Assembly (NCBI GenBank): GCA_022578965.1
Contig: MU400560.1
Location: 1-64,000, forward strand
Direction: 5' to 3'
DNA from: Xylaria sp. FL1777
Lineage: Eukaryota; Ascomycota; Sordariomycetes; Xylariales; Xylariaceae
DNA: 64,000 bases
This document shows, one piece after another, positions 36,371 through 47,400 of the stretch. A program made the translations under genes and the position numbers. Every line of letters begins with the position of its first letter. Position 1 is the first letter of the stretch. The notes below the pieces were generated by a model, which did no database searches, had not been told where the DNA came from, and saw only the letters and a list, made by a program, of their open reading frames with translations.

Positions 36371-39300
36371 TTTATACTAAAAACAAAAAATATAGAATTA
36401 AAAATAAAAACATGATTTTTTTAGCTAAATATAGTAACTAAAGTAATTATATATGCTTTATAATTAGCAGCTAGTTATAAAACTAGCTATAGTTAATAAA
36501 GCTAATATATTATATTACTTAAATTAATAGCTTACTAGTTATGCTAGTTTTTATTTTTTATATATATAAGTAAAAACTATGCTTATAAATTAAAAGCAAG
36601 CTATAAATAGCTTACTTTTTTTTTAGTAGCTAAGTAAAAATATTTTATATTTATTTTTAAGTTGTATTAGTTTTGCTATAATTTTATTAAGTGTTTTACT
36701 TTTTACTTTTTTGCTTTTAAGTTATTTGTTTATTTATATTATATTATTAACTAAATGTATACACCTTTATATAGTTATTTTATAATTTTTTTTTTTTTAT
36801 ATTTCTTTTGCTTTATAGTTTGCTTGCTTTAGTATTATTGCTTGCTTTATGCTATTTATAGCAGTTTTTTTAGTTTTAGCACTTATTTAATTAAATATAC
36901 TGCTTTTTTTTTTTAGTTTTTTTTTAAACTTTTTTTTATTATATTACTAGTATATTATAGTTTATTTGCTTTAGTATTACTACTAGCTTTTTATTATACT
37001 AGTTTTTTTATAACTAAGTTATAACTAAAGTATAAGCAAAGTTAATTATTTATTACTTTTTAGTTTGTTTTTTATATATTTATTTTTTAAGCTGCTTTTA
37101 TGCTTTTTATAGTAAGCTTACTAAATAAACATAGCTTATAAATAGCTTATATATTAAGTAATATAAAGTAGCAATAAATAATAAGTTATTTTATTTAGCT
37201 ATTTATGCTAATTCTTTTTTTTTAATTATTAACTTTACTATTTTTATTATTATTACTATTATATGTTTAATTTATGTTTGCTTTAATATATTAAAGTGCT
37301 TAGTTTATAATATAATTAATTGCTAATGCGTTATAATTATATAAAAATTTACTTTATTATAGTTATTATGCTTTTTAAAATACGTATTTATAGCTAGCTT
37401 AGCTTAAATATATATATTAACTAATGTTAAGCTTATATATTTAAAGTTATAAGTTATTTTGCTATAGTTTTTATTAGTTATTTAATTTATAGTATTAAAT
37501 AAAATAGCTAATAGCTTATTATTATATAATTTAAGTTTTTATAACTGCTTATTATTATGCTTTTTTATTATAACGCTAATTCTTAAAATAAAGGTAAATG
37601 CTTTAGTGCTTTGCGCTAAAGTATTACTAATAGCTTTAAAATTTATATTTATTAAGCATGCTAAAATGCTTAAGCTATACTACTATTATATTGCTTATAT
37701 TATAATAGTATATTATATACTTTTTATTGCTGTTTTTTTTATGCTAATTATATAAAAACATTAATAACTTTTATGTTTGCAATATTATTAGTAAGTTTAT
37801 TAAGTGTTTATAATACAAAAAAAACAAAATAAGCATTAAAGGTAATAATTATAGTTTTATAAATACTTTTAACTATATTAATGTTTATATGTTTTTAAGC
37901 TTTACTTTATACTTATTTTAACTATTAAAGTTTTTTTAATTTTAAGTGCTATTAATAATTTTTTAGCTTAAAAAAATTAATAAAGAACTTTAATTGTTTA
38001 TTAAAGCTTATATAGCTATGCGCTGTTTTTATACTAATAAAAATATTTAAGCTATGCTTATAGCTAATATATAACTTTAAGTTATAATTAAAAAAGCAAA
38101 AAAAGCTACAACAAGTAAAAAAGCTAGAAGTTTTATATAAATAAGCTAGTTAAAAAGTATTTATATAACTTTTAAAAGTTAGCATTATTATATATTTAAT
38201 AGCTAAAAGTTTTAATAAAATTTTAATGTTTAATGCTTAATAAAGTTGCTTAATTATTTTGCTTTTTTATAATATATGCTTTTTAATTTTTATAGTTTTA
38301 TGTTTATAATTTTATATTATTATTTTTAGTATTTTATTATATTATGCTTTATTTTAAAATTTATAAACGTAAACCTATAATAAGCAGCTTTTTTAAAACT
38401 ATAAATAGTAAATAACTTTATAATAAATGCTTTAGCTTTTGCTTTATAGTTATAGTAAACTTTTTTTAGCTTAAAGAAAAACTAGTATTAATGCTTAACT
38501 ATTTTTGCTTTATGTTTAAAAGCTTTTATTTTTATATTTTTGCAGCTATTTATAACTTAATTAGTTTTTTAGCTATGTTATAATAGCTAAGCCTTTTTAT
38601 ATTTAAAACTTATTTAGCTATTTTATGTGCTTTTTTTAAGTTACATAATAATTAATAGCTTAATTAAAAATTTGTTTGCTTTTTTAATGTGCTATAAGTA
38701 TAATAAAGCTAATATATAAACTATTTACTTTTGTTATTATTACTTTTATTTTTTTTACTTTTATTTTTTATTTTTTATTTTTTATTTTAACTAATATTAC
38801 TTTTAAAACAGTTTTGCTTTAGTTTATATTTTAGCTTTTTATATATTATATATACTTTATTAACTTTATAATTATTTAATATTTATAAGCCTTTGTTTTT
38901 ATTATTTTAGCTTTTTAAATATTTTTATTTTTATTATAATTTTGCTTTAGTTTATATTTTTGCTTTTAATATATTATAGCTTTATTAACTTTATAATTGT
39001 TTAATATATATAAACTTTATAGTTTTATTTTATTATAATAATTATTTTAATATATTATGTTATTATTTTTAATATATGTATTATAAAAGCTAATTATTAA
39101 TGTTTAATATATAGCAAAATTTTTTGCAGTAAAAATTTTATAATATTTTAAGTTATATATTTAATACTATAATAACTTTAAAGAATTATTATAGCTAAAG
39201 TAATAAAATATATTACTTAAAACTTTTATATTAAAATAGCTAAACAAAAGTTTTATATTATAAGTTATGCTTTAAAGCTAAATAATATATATTAAAACAA

Positions 39301-39596
39301 TAATTATTATAGTATATAATAAATATATTAAAATATTTATTAAAAATATAGCTATAATTTTAATGTTAATAATTAAAGCATAAAAAACTAAAAGCTAAAC
39401 TAAAAATTAAATTAAAAATAATAAAAACCTTTATATATATTATTAAAATTAAAAGCTTACTATTTATTTTAGCTATTAGTTTATTTTATTAATAAGCATA
39501 TAATAATTTTAAATAAATATATTATATAAAATTTTATTTATTATATTTGCTTATATATATATATTTTTTTTTATATTTATATATTTTTTGTATTTA
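36371..39596. other. AT-rich stretch without recognisable gene
   Basis: T-rich on the plus strand, stops everywhere. The strand skew would fit an eroded LINE-like element on the minus strand, but no RT motif could be read. Confidence 0.45.
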
Positions 39597-39775
39597 TATA
39601 TTTTTAAGTTTATATATTTTTAAGTTTATATGTTTTTAAGTTTATATGTTTTTAAGTTTATATATTTTTAAGTTTATATGTTTTTAAGTTTATGTTTTAT
39701 TTGCATGTTTTATTTGCATATTTGTTTTATTTACATATTTGTTTTATCTGCATATCTGTTTTATCTGCATGCATG
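39597..39775. repeat. Boundary minisatellite with rising C/G content
   Basis: Left part: about six copies of TTTTTAAGTTTATATG (16 bp). Right part: copies of a related-length unit moving from TTTATTTGCATATTTG through TTTATTTACATATTTG to TTTATCTGCATATCTG. Each step rightward restores C, and normal sequence begins by about 39,780. The gradient marks the edge of the mutated block. Confidence 0.75.
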
Positions 39776-40169
39776 TCTTAACTCAAACTACTTCTGAAAC
39801 ATGTCTTAAGAGCTAAGACTTTTCCCAAAATAGCAAATCAAGACTCCAGCGTGTTCGGTATAGCGCGTCGACGATCAACCCAGCCATCCATCAATTCAAT
39901 CCACAGGGAGCTTACACCACACTACCCGACAGGGTAGCATTTTCTTCCCAGTTTACCTATTAAAACCATCCAATTATCCCCCAGGTTAAGTGGCTGGCTG
40001 GCTGGCTGGCTGACTGGCTGGTTGGCATAGATAGATAGGTATATCACACAACCCTTAAGCATCAGCGCCCGGCCAGGTTTCCAATTTGAAACGCAAAAGA
40101 GCCCACAATACAATACAATACATACATACATATACGAATCCCGAACCAGAGAGAGAAGAGGAAAAAACA
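39776..40169. other. Boundary-to-gene spacer with GGCT microsatellite
   Basis: Normal-composition DNA upstream of the first gene. It contains a tandem GGCT run at 39,991-40,020 and short CATA repeats at about 40,118-40,132. TATTAAAA at 39,958 is a weak TATA-like candidate. Confidence 0.5.
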
Positions 40170-41721
40170 ATGCGCACGCTCCTCTCACTCCCCCCTTCGC
40201 TTCTCCTGCTTCTCGCAACCCAGCTCCACGCCGCCCAAGCCGACCCGAGGGACCAGAATCAGAATCGGAATCAGGATGACGAGACACAGACGCTCCTCCC
40301 CACCGCCGTGCGCAAGATGTCGCTGGACGAAGGCGAGAAGTTCATGCCCGAGTACTACGCCTTCGCGCCGCCGGATTTCTACGCAGCGGGTCCGCAGACA
40401 GTCCTGGGACTCGAGGCCCGGGACGTCGGCGCCGCGCTGACGCCCGAGGAAGAAGCCCTCCTGGCGACAAACAGCTCAGCGATTCTCCTTTTCCGGCCCC
40501 CGTTCCCGCGACATCTCGACTACCGGGGTCTAGAAGCACGGAGCAGGATAAGAGGGAGCATGAAGGACAGTACCAGCCATGACCACCAGCAGAGGCGGTC
40601 GGAGGAAGATTCTTCTTCTCCCTGGTCGCTCTACCGCCGGGCAGTGGAGGCGCTGGCGCGGCTCCAGGGCCGCGACTTCAATTGTCCCGGCGGCACGCAC
40701 GTGTGCTCCAACATCGACCAGCCCAACTACTGCTGTCCGGACGGGACGACGTGCTTCGTGGTGGAGAACTCGCCCGACGCCGGGAACGTGGGGTGTTGCC
40801 CGGACGGCCAGACCTGCGGCGGTAGCGTCGCCGCGTGTTCGGACGGGAACACGGCGTGTCCCGCCGAGGAGGGCGGCGGGTGCTGCATCCCGGGGTTCGT
40901 GTGCGCCGACGTCGGCTGTGAGTCCTCCCTCATACCACTCTCTATCTCCTGTACTCTCCTATACTCTACTATTTTCATGAATTGTCTGGGTTACATTTAA
41001 CTGGCTGGCTGACTGACTGACGACGCTATGCATTATAGGCGTGCAATCTACATCCGCCACAACCTCGACAACCACGACGAGCACACCGCCGCCGACGACG
41101 AGTACGAGCACCAGCACCAGCACCAGCACGCCGACGCCCTCGTCACAACCCACGACGTCAACGCCGCCGACCACAGCCACGACCACGTCAGCATCAGCCA
41201 CCAACTCAGCAACAGGCACAGGCCTCCCGCCCGTGCGCCCCACGAGCTCGACCCCGACCACAGCCGCAGGGAGCCCGACAAGCTCGTACTGCCCAACGGG
41301 GTTCTACGCGTGCGTCGCCTCGGCGGGGTCGGGCTGCTGCCGGACCGGGCGCGACTGCAGCACGACGTCGTGTCCGGCGGTAGCGTCCACGACCATCGTC
41401 ACGGGCGGCGCGACGGTGGTGGTACCCCTGACAGACGCGCAGCAGGCGGCAACACTGACGGCGACGGCGACGGCAACGTGCGCGAGCGGCTGGTTCCTCT
41501 GCGGCGCCGACGCGGGGCCCGTGTCGGGGTGCTGTCCGAGCGGGTACATGTGCGGGACGGCGAGCTGCACGCTCTCGGCCGCGACGGCCACGGCGACGGT
41601 GCAGAAGGCGTTGCCTGGGAATGCGGCGGCTGGAGGATGGGCTGGGAGGAGGGGGGAGGGGGTGATGCTTCTTGGTAGTGTTGCTCTAGGGTGGTTTGTT
41701 TTTCTTCACCATGTGATTTGA
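40170..41721 (+). CDS. Cysteine-rich secreted protein, probably GPI-anchored
   Basis: Two exons, 40170-40917 and 41039-41721, joined across a 121-nt intron (GTGAGT...TATAG) that splits a Cys codon; 476 residues. Residues 1-24 are a signal peptide (MRTLLSLPPSLLLLLATQLH core). A pro-like segment with dibasic sites (QQRR, LYRR) follows to about 180. A first Cys module (about 180-250) has granulin-like CCPDGTTC and GCCPDGQTC blocks. A Ser/Thr/Pro-rich linker is crossed by exon 2, then come two short modules (YCPTGFYAC..GCCRTGRDC and CASGWFLC..GCCPSGYMC). The hydrophobic C-terminus (MLLGSVALGWFVFL) fits GPI-anchor addition. Cys-rich GPI proteins of this pattern are common in fungal walls; the exact function is unknown. 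The Met at 40170 is preferred over an in-frame Met at 40086 because it starts the signal peptide. It is the first gene outside the mutated block and is itself GC-rich and undamaged. Confidence 0.85.
40918..41038 (+). other. Intron of the Cys-rich gene
   Basis: GTGAGT donor, TATAG acceptor, with CTGAC candidate branch sites at about 41,008-41,018 inside a GGCT/GACT microsatellite. Splicing restores one frame from the first Cys module into the Ser/Thr linker. Confidence 0.85.
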
Positions 41722-42493
41722 TGAGCTACTGGTTCCAATCTTTGTCTTGGGGGAGGAAAGGGGGTCTGGTCAATTTGTCACTGCATCCCTTTTTTTTTCG
41801 GCGCTGGTTTCATCATTACGATTTAGAAAGAGTCGACATACCCCTAACTTGACGCACACGCGGATGGAATTACAACTTTTTTTTTTTGGCTACTATGGGC
41901 CACGATGAGCTTACGACTTCATTTTACATTCGATAGACACGCGGGCACGCACGGCATGGCGAGATGTAGAATAGGTGCAAGGCGGGTTGGCTGGCTGGCT
42001 GGTTGGTGGGCTGGGTGTCTCGAGGAAATAGATGATTTCACAATCAGTGATTTATTTTGTGACGCCTCATATATACTGAGGGGGTTGTGTCTCAAGCCAC
42101 GAAGACTTCTCCACGGGCCGAAGCGCGCTTTGCATCTGGTCTAGTAGGTTGCAGGTTACGTACGCAACCTTTGATCTCTACCTCCCATTACAGCACGCTG
42201 CAGCAAGCGAGACTAAACCTACATACATGCAGTACAGCGGTCACAAGCCAGACGGGTAGGTAGGTCATGGAGGTGTGAGCATACCATGACGTTACGACGG
42301 CCGGAGTCCGCCATCGGAAGCCCGAACGACAGACCTGCAAGACATAAGATAAGGTTAATAGATTTGATGTTCCTGCGTGACTTAGTTTCTCGTCCCAAGA
42401 TCCTACAGTCAAGGATTCCTACCGAACTGTGCTTTAAGATTCGCTTAGCCTGTGGCTTCAAATAGTCCATCTCCCGTTGAAACAGACTCATAA

Positions 42494-42525
<32 letters not shown>

Positions 42526-42991
42526 GATCGCATTAACACTAATGGGTTATCAAAGATGCTATGTAGTATGAGTCGCCGAGACATGTGATGTAACTTGTTC
42601 GATCTGATTCCTGTTCTTCGTAACCAAGAAAGTCTAAAGCCAAAAAGGAGAAAATGATATCAAAGTAATTCGGTAAAGCAGAAAATGAAGGGGAAGAAAA
42701 GTACATGACTTTCCCGTCCTCTCTATGTACGTCCCGAGCTCTGAACTCCTAAAACGCCCACCCGCCGCATGCGTAGGAAGATTCGTCGCAGTAGTAAGTG
42801 CGAAGCCAGGGAGAAAAGGTAGCATTACGTCCTTCTAGCAGTCTTCCATTTACTTACTAGCCAGAGAGAGAGAGAAAGAGAGAGAAAATGAAGGAGTGGG
42901 AAAGGGGAGTGGGTTAGATAAAGCCCGTACATAAAGTAGAGCCATACACAAGGTATGTTGGTCAACCCAGCGAGCCCTTAAAATTCTAACC
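41722..42991. other. Convergent intergenic region with simple repeats
   Basis: Lies between two converging genes. Holds T runs (about 41,791 and 41,878), a GGCT tract at 41,987-42,003, a TA microsatellite at 42,494-42,519 and a GA tract at about 42,863-42,888. Short ORFs here show no domain. Confidence 0.6.
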
Positions 42992-43766
42992 TTACAGGAC
43001 GAAAGCAAGAGCAAGACCAACGAGAGCCAAAAGACCGCTCACGGCCTGGGCGGTGCTAGCTGCAGATTTACCTGGCTGTGTTGGGACGGATAAAGATGTA
43101 GTAGGACCAGATGGAGTGGCAGTGGCACTACCGCCACCGTTGCTGTGACCGCCGCCGCCATTTCCACCAGCTGTACTGCTAGTTGTTGCGGTGGCATTGG
43201 CGGAGTTACTGAAGCCTGCCGAGGCAGAAGAACCGATGGTGATCGTAGACGAGCCATATTCTATGGTGATAGGTGAGCCAGAATAAGCAGAGGTGAAGCC
43301 TATAAAACTCAAGTGTTAGATATTATCGCTTATAGTAGGTTATAACTTGCTCTTGGGGCACGTCGAAGCAAAGGTCCGAAAAAAATAAGAAACGTGAGGA
43401 TCAAGAATACATACTGGCCAAGTCGCTGTTGCCGGAGGAGCTGGTGGTAGTATCATCGTTTGTGCTATCTCCGTCGGCTTCTTCGTCCGATGAAATTGAG
43501 GAAGTCCCATCATCATCATCGCTGTCACTATCCGAACTAGAAGCGGTAGCAGCGGCATCATCTGAAGCCTTCGCCGATGAGCTGCTTGTACCACCAACGG
43601 TGATGGTACTAGACCCGACGACAAACGTGGCAGCATTCGTTCCTCCGACTGTGACAGTGCTCCCAGAGATAGTCAAAGTCGCTGTGCCTGTGAAGGAGCC
43701 GCCATTGAAGTTCTGGGCCAGGGCACGGCTGGCCGCAAGAAGGAGAAGAGTTGTAGGAACCTTCAT
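42992..43766 (-). CDS. Ser/Asp-rich secreted protein, probably GPI-anchored
   Basis: Two exons, 43766-43415 and 43299-42992, with a 115-nt intron (GTATGT...TATAG) inside a Ser codon; 219 residues. It starts MKVPTTLLLLAASRALAQ, a clear signal peptide; the in-frame Met 21 codons upstream would bury it. Then come short repeats of the form S-T-(V/I)-T-(V/I)-G-G, found in many fungal extracellular proteins, a very acidic Ser/Asp tract (residues about 65-100), another YGSSTITIGSS unit just after the splice, a Gly/Ser/Asn-rich stretch with NAT sites, and a hydrophobic tail (VSGLLALVGLALAFVL) typical of GPI signals. Probably a cell-wall surface protein; no catalytic motif is visible. It converges with the gene at 40,170. 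Confidence 0.82.
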
Positions 43767-43913
43767 AATGGTGACTCTTGTATAGTAATACTTTTCGTGA
43801 GGTTTAGACGTGGAAGCTCCCAAGCGCAAATCGCGAAGGGACTGGATCTTATTTGTAGGAAATAAGAAATTGGTTGGTGAATCTGCTCTAGAGAGCTAGG
43901 AAGGTACAGCAAC

Positions 43914-43919
43914 TTATAC
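43914..43919 (-). promoter_or_regulatory. Possible TATA box
   Basis: Reads TATAAG on the minus strand about 150 bp upstream of the start at 43766. Supported only by position and sequence. Confidence 0.3.
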
Positions 43920-44002
43920 TTCGAGGTGTAGCTACAGCATCAGATTAGCAGGCTTTGAAGGACATACGTACCCTCCTTGAATGCAGCGACATTCGTAGGT
44001 CC

Positions 44003-44440
44003 AATGTCCTCATGACTAATCTTCAGTCAAGCCATTCGGAGTTTGCCATCCCGGCTGAGGGACGCGTAGTGACGACGGCGAATGTTCAAGGATGGGCCTT
44101 TGGCATCGACTGGGTTGGGGTGTTCTCGAGCAGCGATTTAAATTTGGTGGTGTGGCTGGCACTTCCGAAGTTGTCAACACAGCAGTGACGGAAATCGGCT
44201 AGAGTGAGACGCCATCGATCAGTGCGGTCGGCAACATAAACGATGGTTGTTGCTTAACAGATGTGTTGGCCACTTCGGTGAGTCTCAGCTTCTCAGTCTT
44301 GGCTCTGAATGCAGTCGTGTGAATACAACAAAACTGGCGAACCCTCGTGATATCCAACGGCCATCGAAGGCTCCAAGCATTTGGGAGCATACTATAATCC
44401 TGTCGGCATGATTGCCGACGGCGTCTGCAGACACACCTGG
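44003..44440 (+). pseudogene. Decayed fragment resembling a Mo-co oxidoreductase dimerisation domain
   Basis: A plus-frame reading at 44,018-44,150 (NLQSSHSEFAIPAEG, then VQGWAFGIDWVGVFSSS) resembles the start of the dimerisation domain of sulfite oxidase/nitrate reductase proteins. About 200 bp further, NTTKLANPRDI (44,322-44,352) and, in another frame, YNPVGMIADGVCRH (44,391-44,433) resemble that domain's end (the WNxxGMxxN-type motif). Stops and frame changes separate the pieces, and no molybdopterin-binding part is seen. It looks like a short relic of a truncated gene. The similarity is from memory of the family and needs a search. Confidence 0.33.
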
Positions 44441-47400
44441 TTCCACCGACAGCACACGTCAGCTCCTCTGAATCAATATGGTGTGCACAGCGAGCGAAGA
44501 TAGAGAGGGATGATGCCGTACGACAATTCAGAATTGCGTAAGACGCAGCCGCGCCACGTCAAATGAAGAAATGAACAGTATAAATGCTTGCCTTCGAGGT
44601 GTGAGTGAATAAACCGAAATAAGTCTATCCTGTGGCATTGCATCATCAGCCATTTCATCAGTATACGAAGTCGTACAGTGCTGCATTCCAACTCCATAAG
44701 AGTTCGGAGGCGCGCTTTCATCCCGCCTGTTCCTGGATGTAACTGGAGGGTAGTTAGCTTTAAAGATGCTGTATCATGTATGCAGTCGACGGCGTTGGTT
44801 TGAGTATAATTTATGCATGCGTATGTACGCTTGCTGCCTCTAGGTTGGCACATTGAAGAACGGCCGCTCTCATAGGCCGGATGGTATCGGCTGATCTACT
44901 AGAGCTCGCCAAACCAAACACAGTATAGTATCATGCTCTAACATTCTGGAGTAGTGAGATGGATAGATTGTGGATGAATTATGGATGCATTGTGTGATGG
45001 ATTATGGATGTTGTGGAAGAGAGAGACGTAATTGAAAGCGGCCACCGTGAGGGGTCCTCATAGGTGTGCATTGTGCCTCGTAACTTCCCAACAGCATCTG
45101 AGCCTGCCTACCTACCAGTGACAGGTACTTAGTTTATTAATCTTTGCAAGTCTTGCTTCATATTATATGATCACATTATGAGGCAGCATGGTAGTAGTCC
45201 GTCTCCCGTCTTCACAATTGATGGCCTCAATACCTCTCTCACAGCGCCAACATGGAGTATTGAATATTTCAAATATGGAAAAGATGATATGACCTCTATG
45301 GTTCACTTCATACTTGCTTGCTATCGATATCATGTATGTGAGGCGGACTACTTCTGTTAGGCTAGGACGCACTGTGAAAAGGCCGACAACAACTGCACTG
45401 ACGAGGACGAAACGGGCGAGCACCTAACCCAGTTCGCGTATAGTGTTTCTACTCAGCATTTTTCTGTCGATTAGGCATGCGGTTATGATCAAAATACTAC
45501 TAAAGTACAGTGAGCATGTACTCTCAACACGTGTCTTAGTAGTCTAAGATATATTGGCTATCCAACTCTTCGAGTATTGAATCTGTTAGTACCAACACCA
45601 ACAAGGCATTACTAGACTGCCAATCGAGCGAATATATGTCGATCGACTAGATCCGAATAGCTGCCAAGCTTCTTCAATCTTTAAAGCTTTCACTACTCAC
45701 TCCACTAGCGCCCGCGTAGCGTGAAGGGTTGGGAGGCATCTCTCTTTACGGACTATACCGCTTAGGATGGCGGCTGGTTGGCAGGACGGGGATCGCGGGT
45801 GTGGGAATGGCGACACACAAATGGCCTCTAGTCCAGAATCATTTCTCCTAGCCTTGACAGATTCGGCGAGGAACTGCCTCCTAGTCGAGCTAGGACATCT
45901 ACAGAGCTCGATTACCATTGTATCTACCAACCCCGAAGGACACAGTGAACGATGCGAACCGCGCGAATCGACATTCCATCTGCTCACCTTTGGATTCTTC
46001 CTAGCATCCAGATCCAAGGCTGAATGAGGATTATTCCAACACAGCCAGTTTAGAAGCGAACGAAAATCACCCACATAAGTACGATATCGAAAGCTCAATG
46101 AGGTGTCATTAGCAGAAGAGAGGCTATTGGTATGCTAGGTATGGTATTGCCAGGATGGAGGGCCGGCATTTTCATAAATAATATAACTTTACGGACCAGG
46201 CTACGTAGGTACTTACAATCATAAATCATCGTTCAAGTGTTAAGTTCCATGATTGAGAAGTGTAGAGCTGTCAAGCTTAAAGTGTCGGGAAAGACCCGAA
46301 GTTGAACCTGCTGCAGCGAAGACTGTATTCCAGCAGAGACGCCGATAATAAATGGGAGTACGGACACCCAGTTTAGGCATCAAAGTTGATGCAAGGACTG
46401 AATTACCACACACAATGGAACTCCATGAATAGTTATATCCTCCGTTTCTAATAAATAATACTTCCTCTTCCGCACGGCGTACATATTCCGCCCTAGTTTG
46501 GGGTGTTTTGAGAGGGAAGGAGAGCTAAAAGGGGTATCTGATCTTACACTTTTTAGCTTCGTCACTAAACGCGAGCTCGATGTAGTGCCTTTTCTTCTAA
46601 GCTTAATCTGAGATGAGACCAACTATGACAAAAGTTAATAGTTCGGCTGAACCTCTTTTTTTAATGGCCCGGCATTTATCAGGAGTATGAGGGGGAACAA
46701 TAATGCTAACACCAGCCCACTGTCCATCGTCATGTCATGGAGTTGAGAGCAGCTCAGCCCCCAGAGTCCATAGCTCGTCTTCATCACAACTTGTCGTAAT
46801 TTGGACTTGCTGACTTATTGGTAGAATTATTTCAATTACTTCGCGGCGCAACGGGGTCGGTAAATCGGAATGCGCAGGGACTGGCCCTAAGACTCTGAGC
46901 TCCTTTGCTGCTTTCTATGTCTCGAGCCCTCAACGTATCTCCAGTCCATTACTGAAGGGTCTATTATAAATTATGTTATGTTTATGTCATCAGGCATCCT
47001 TATTATTGTTATATTTTCATGAAGGGGATCCTATTGTTCCCTTTGCCTCGTCAATAAGTAGGCTCGCAAGACACAGTACCCTCTAAGTTTGCTCGACTCT
47101 TTACGACAGGCCCGTTCATTCATTTCTAAGCTCCAATAACTTGTTGAAAACACGAATTTTTGACACCTAAACTCTCATTGAGGACTTTCTCTGCTACCCA
47201 AATCACATCCCAAAACTGTCTATCCTCGACTCTATTTGACACCAGGCAGCAGCGTCATCTTGCTATATATATTCTTCGAGAACTTGTCAACAAGTATTAC
47301 ATTGTAAAGCTCGTAGTATGTTAGTCTTGATGAACTTGTTGATAATGTAGGTAAATTTTGTCTCCTACTAGAAGATAAGTAGCTGAGAACCTATGCGCTT

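Larger units (their letters stand above)
1..39770. other. AT-rich, RIP-like mutated heterochromatic block
   Basis: The stretch is almost entirely A and T, with stops in every frame and only short accidental ORFs. Paired repeat copies inside it (the two LTRs, the two long inverted repeat arms) differ mainly by C/T and G/A transitions, as expected of repeat-induced point mutation in Pezizomycotina. Remaining C is mostly in GpC or ApC context. It contains decayed class I and class II transposons and many minisatellites and no intact gene. The left end lies outside the window, so its full size is unknown. It could be a dispersed AT isochore, a subtelomere or part of a regional centromere. Confidence 0.93.

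Noticed and set aside
1..39770. Idea that the AT-rich half is mitochondrial DNA or a bacterial insert
   Set aside because: It contains a nuclear-type LTR element with target duplication, a LINE and repeat copies differing by transitions, and it grades into nuclear gene space through a minisatellite; no mitochondrial gene is readable.
40342..41678. Overlapping ORFs in other frames of the Cys-rich gene, some over 200 codons
   Set aside because: Shadow frames of a GC-rich, repetitive coding region; the chosen frame has signal peptide, Cys modules and a correct splice.
45697..46098. 133-codon minus-strand ORF
   Set aside because: No recognisable domain, poor codon texture and an overlapping plus-strand ORF of similar quality; no splice-linked extension found.
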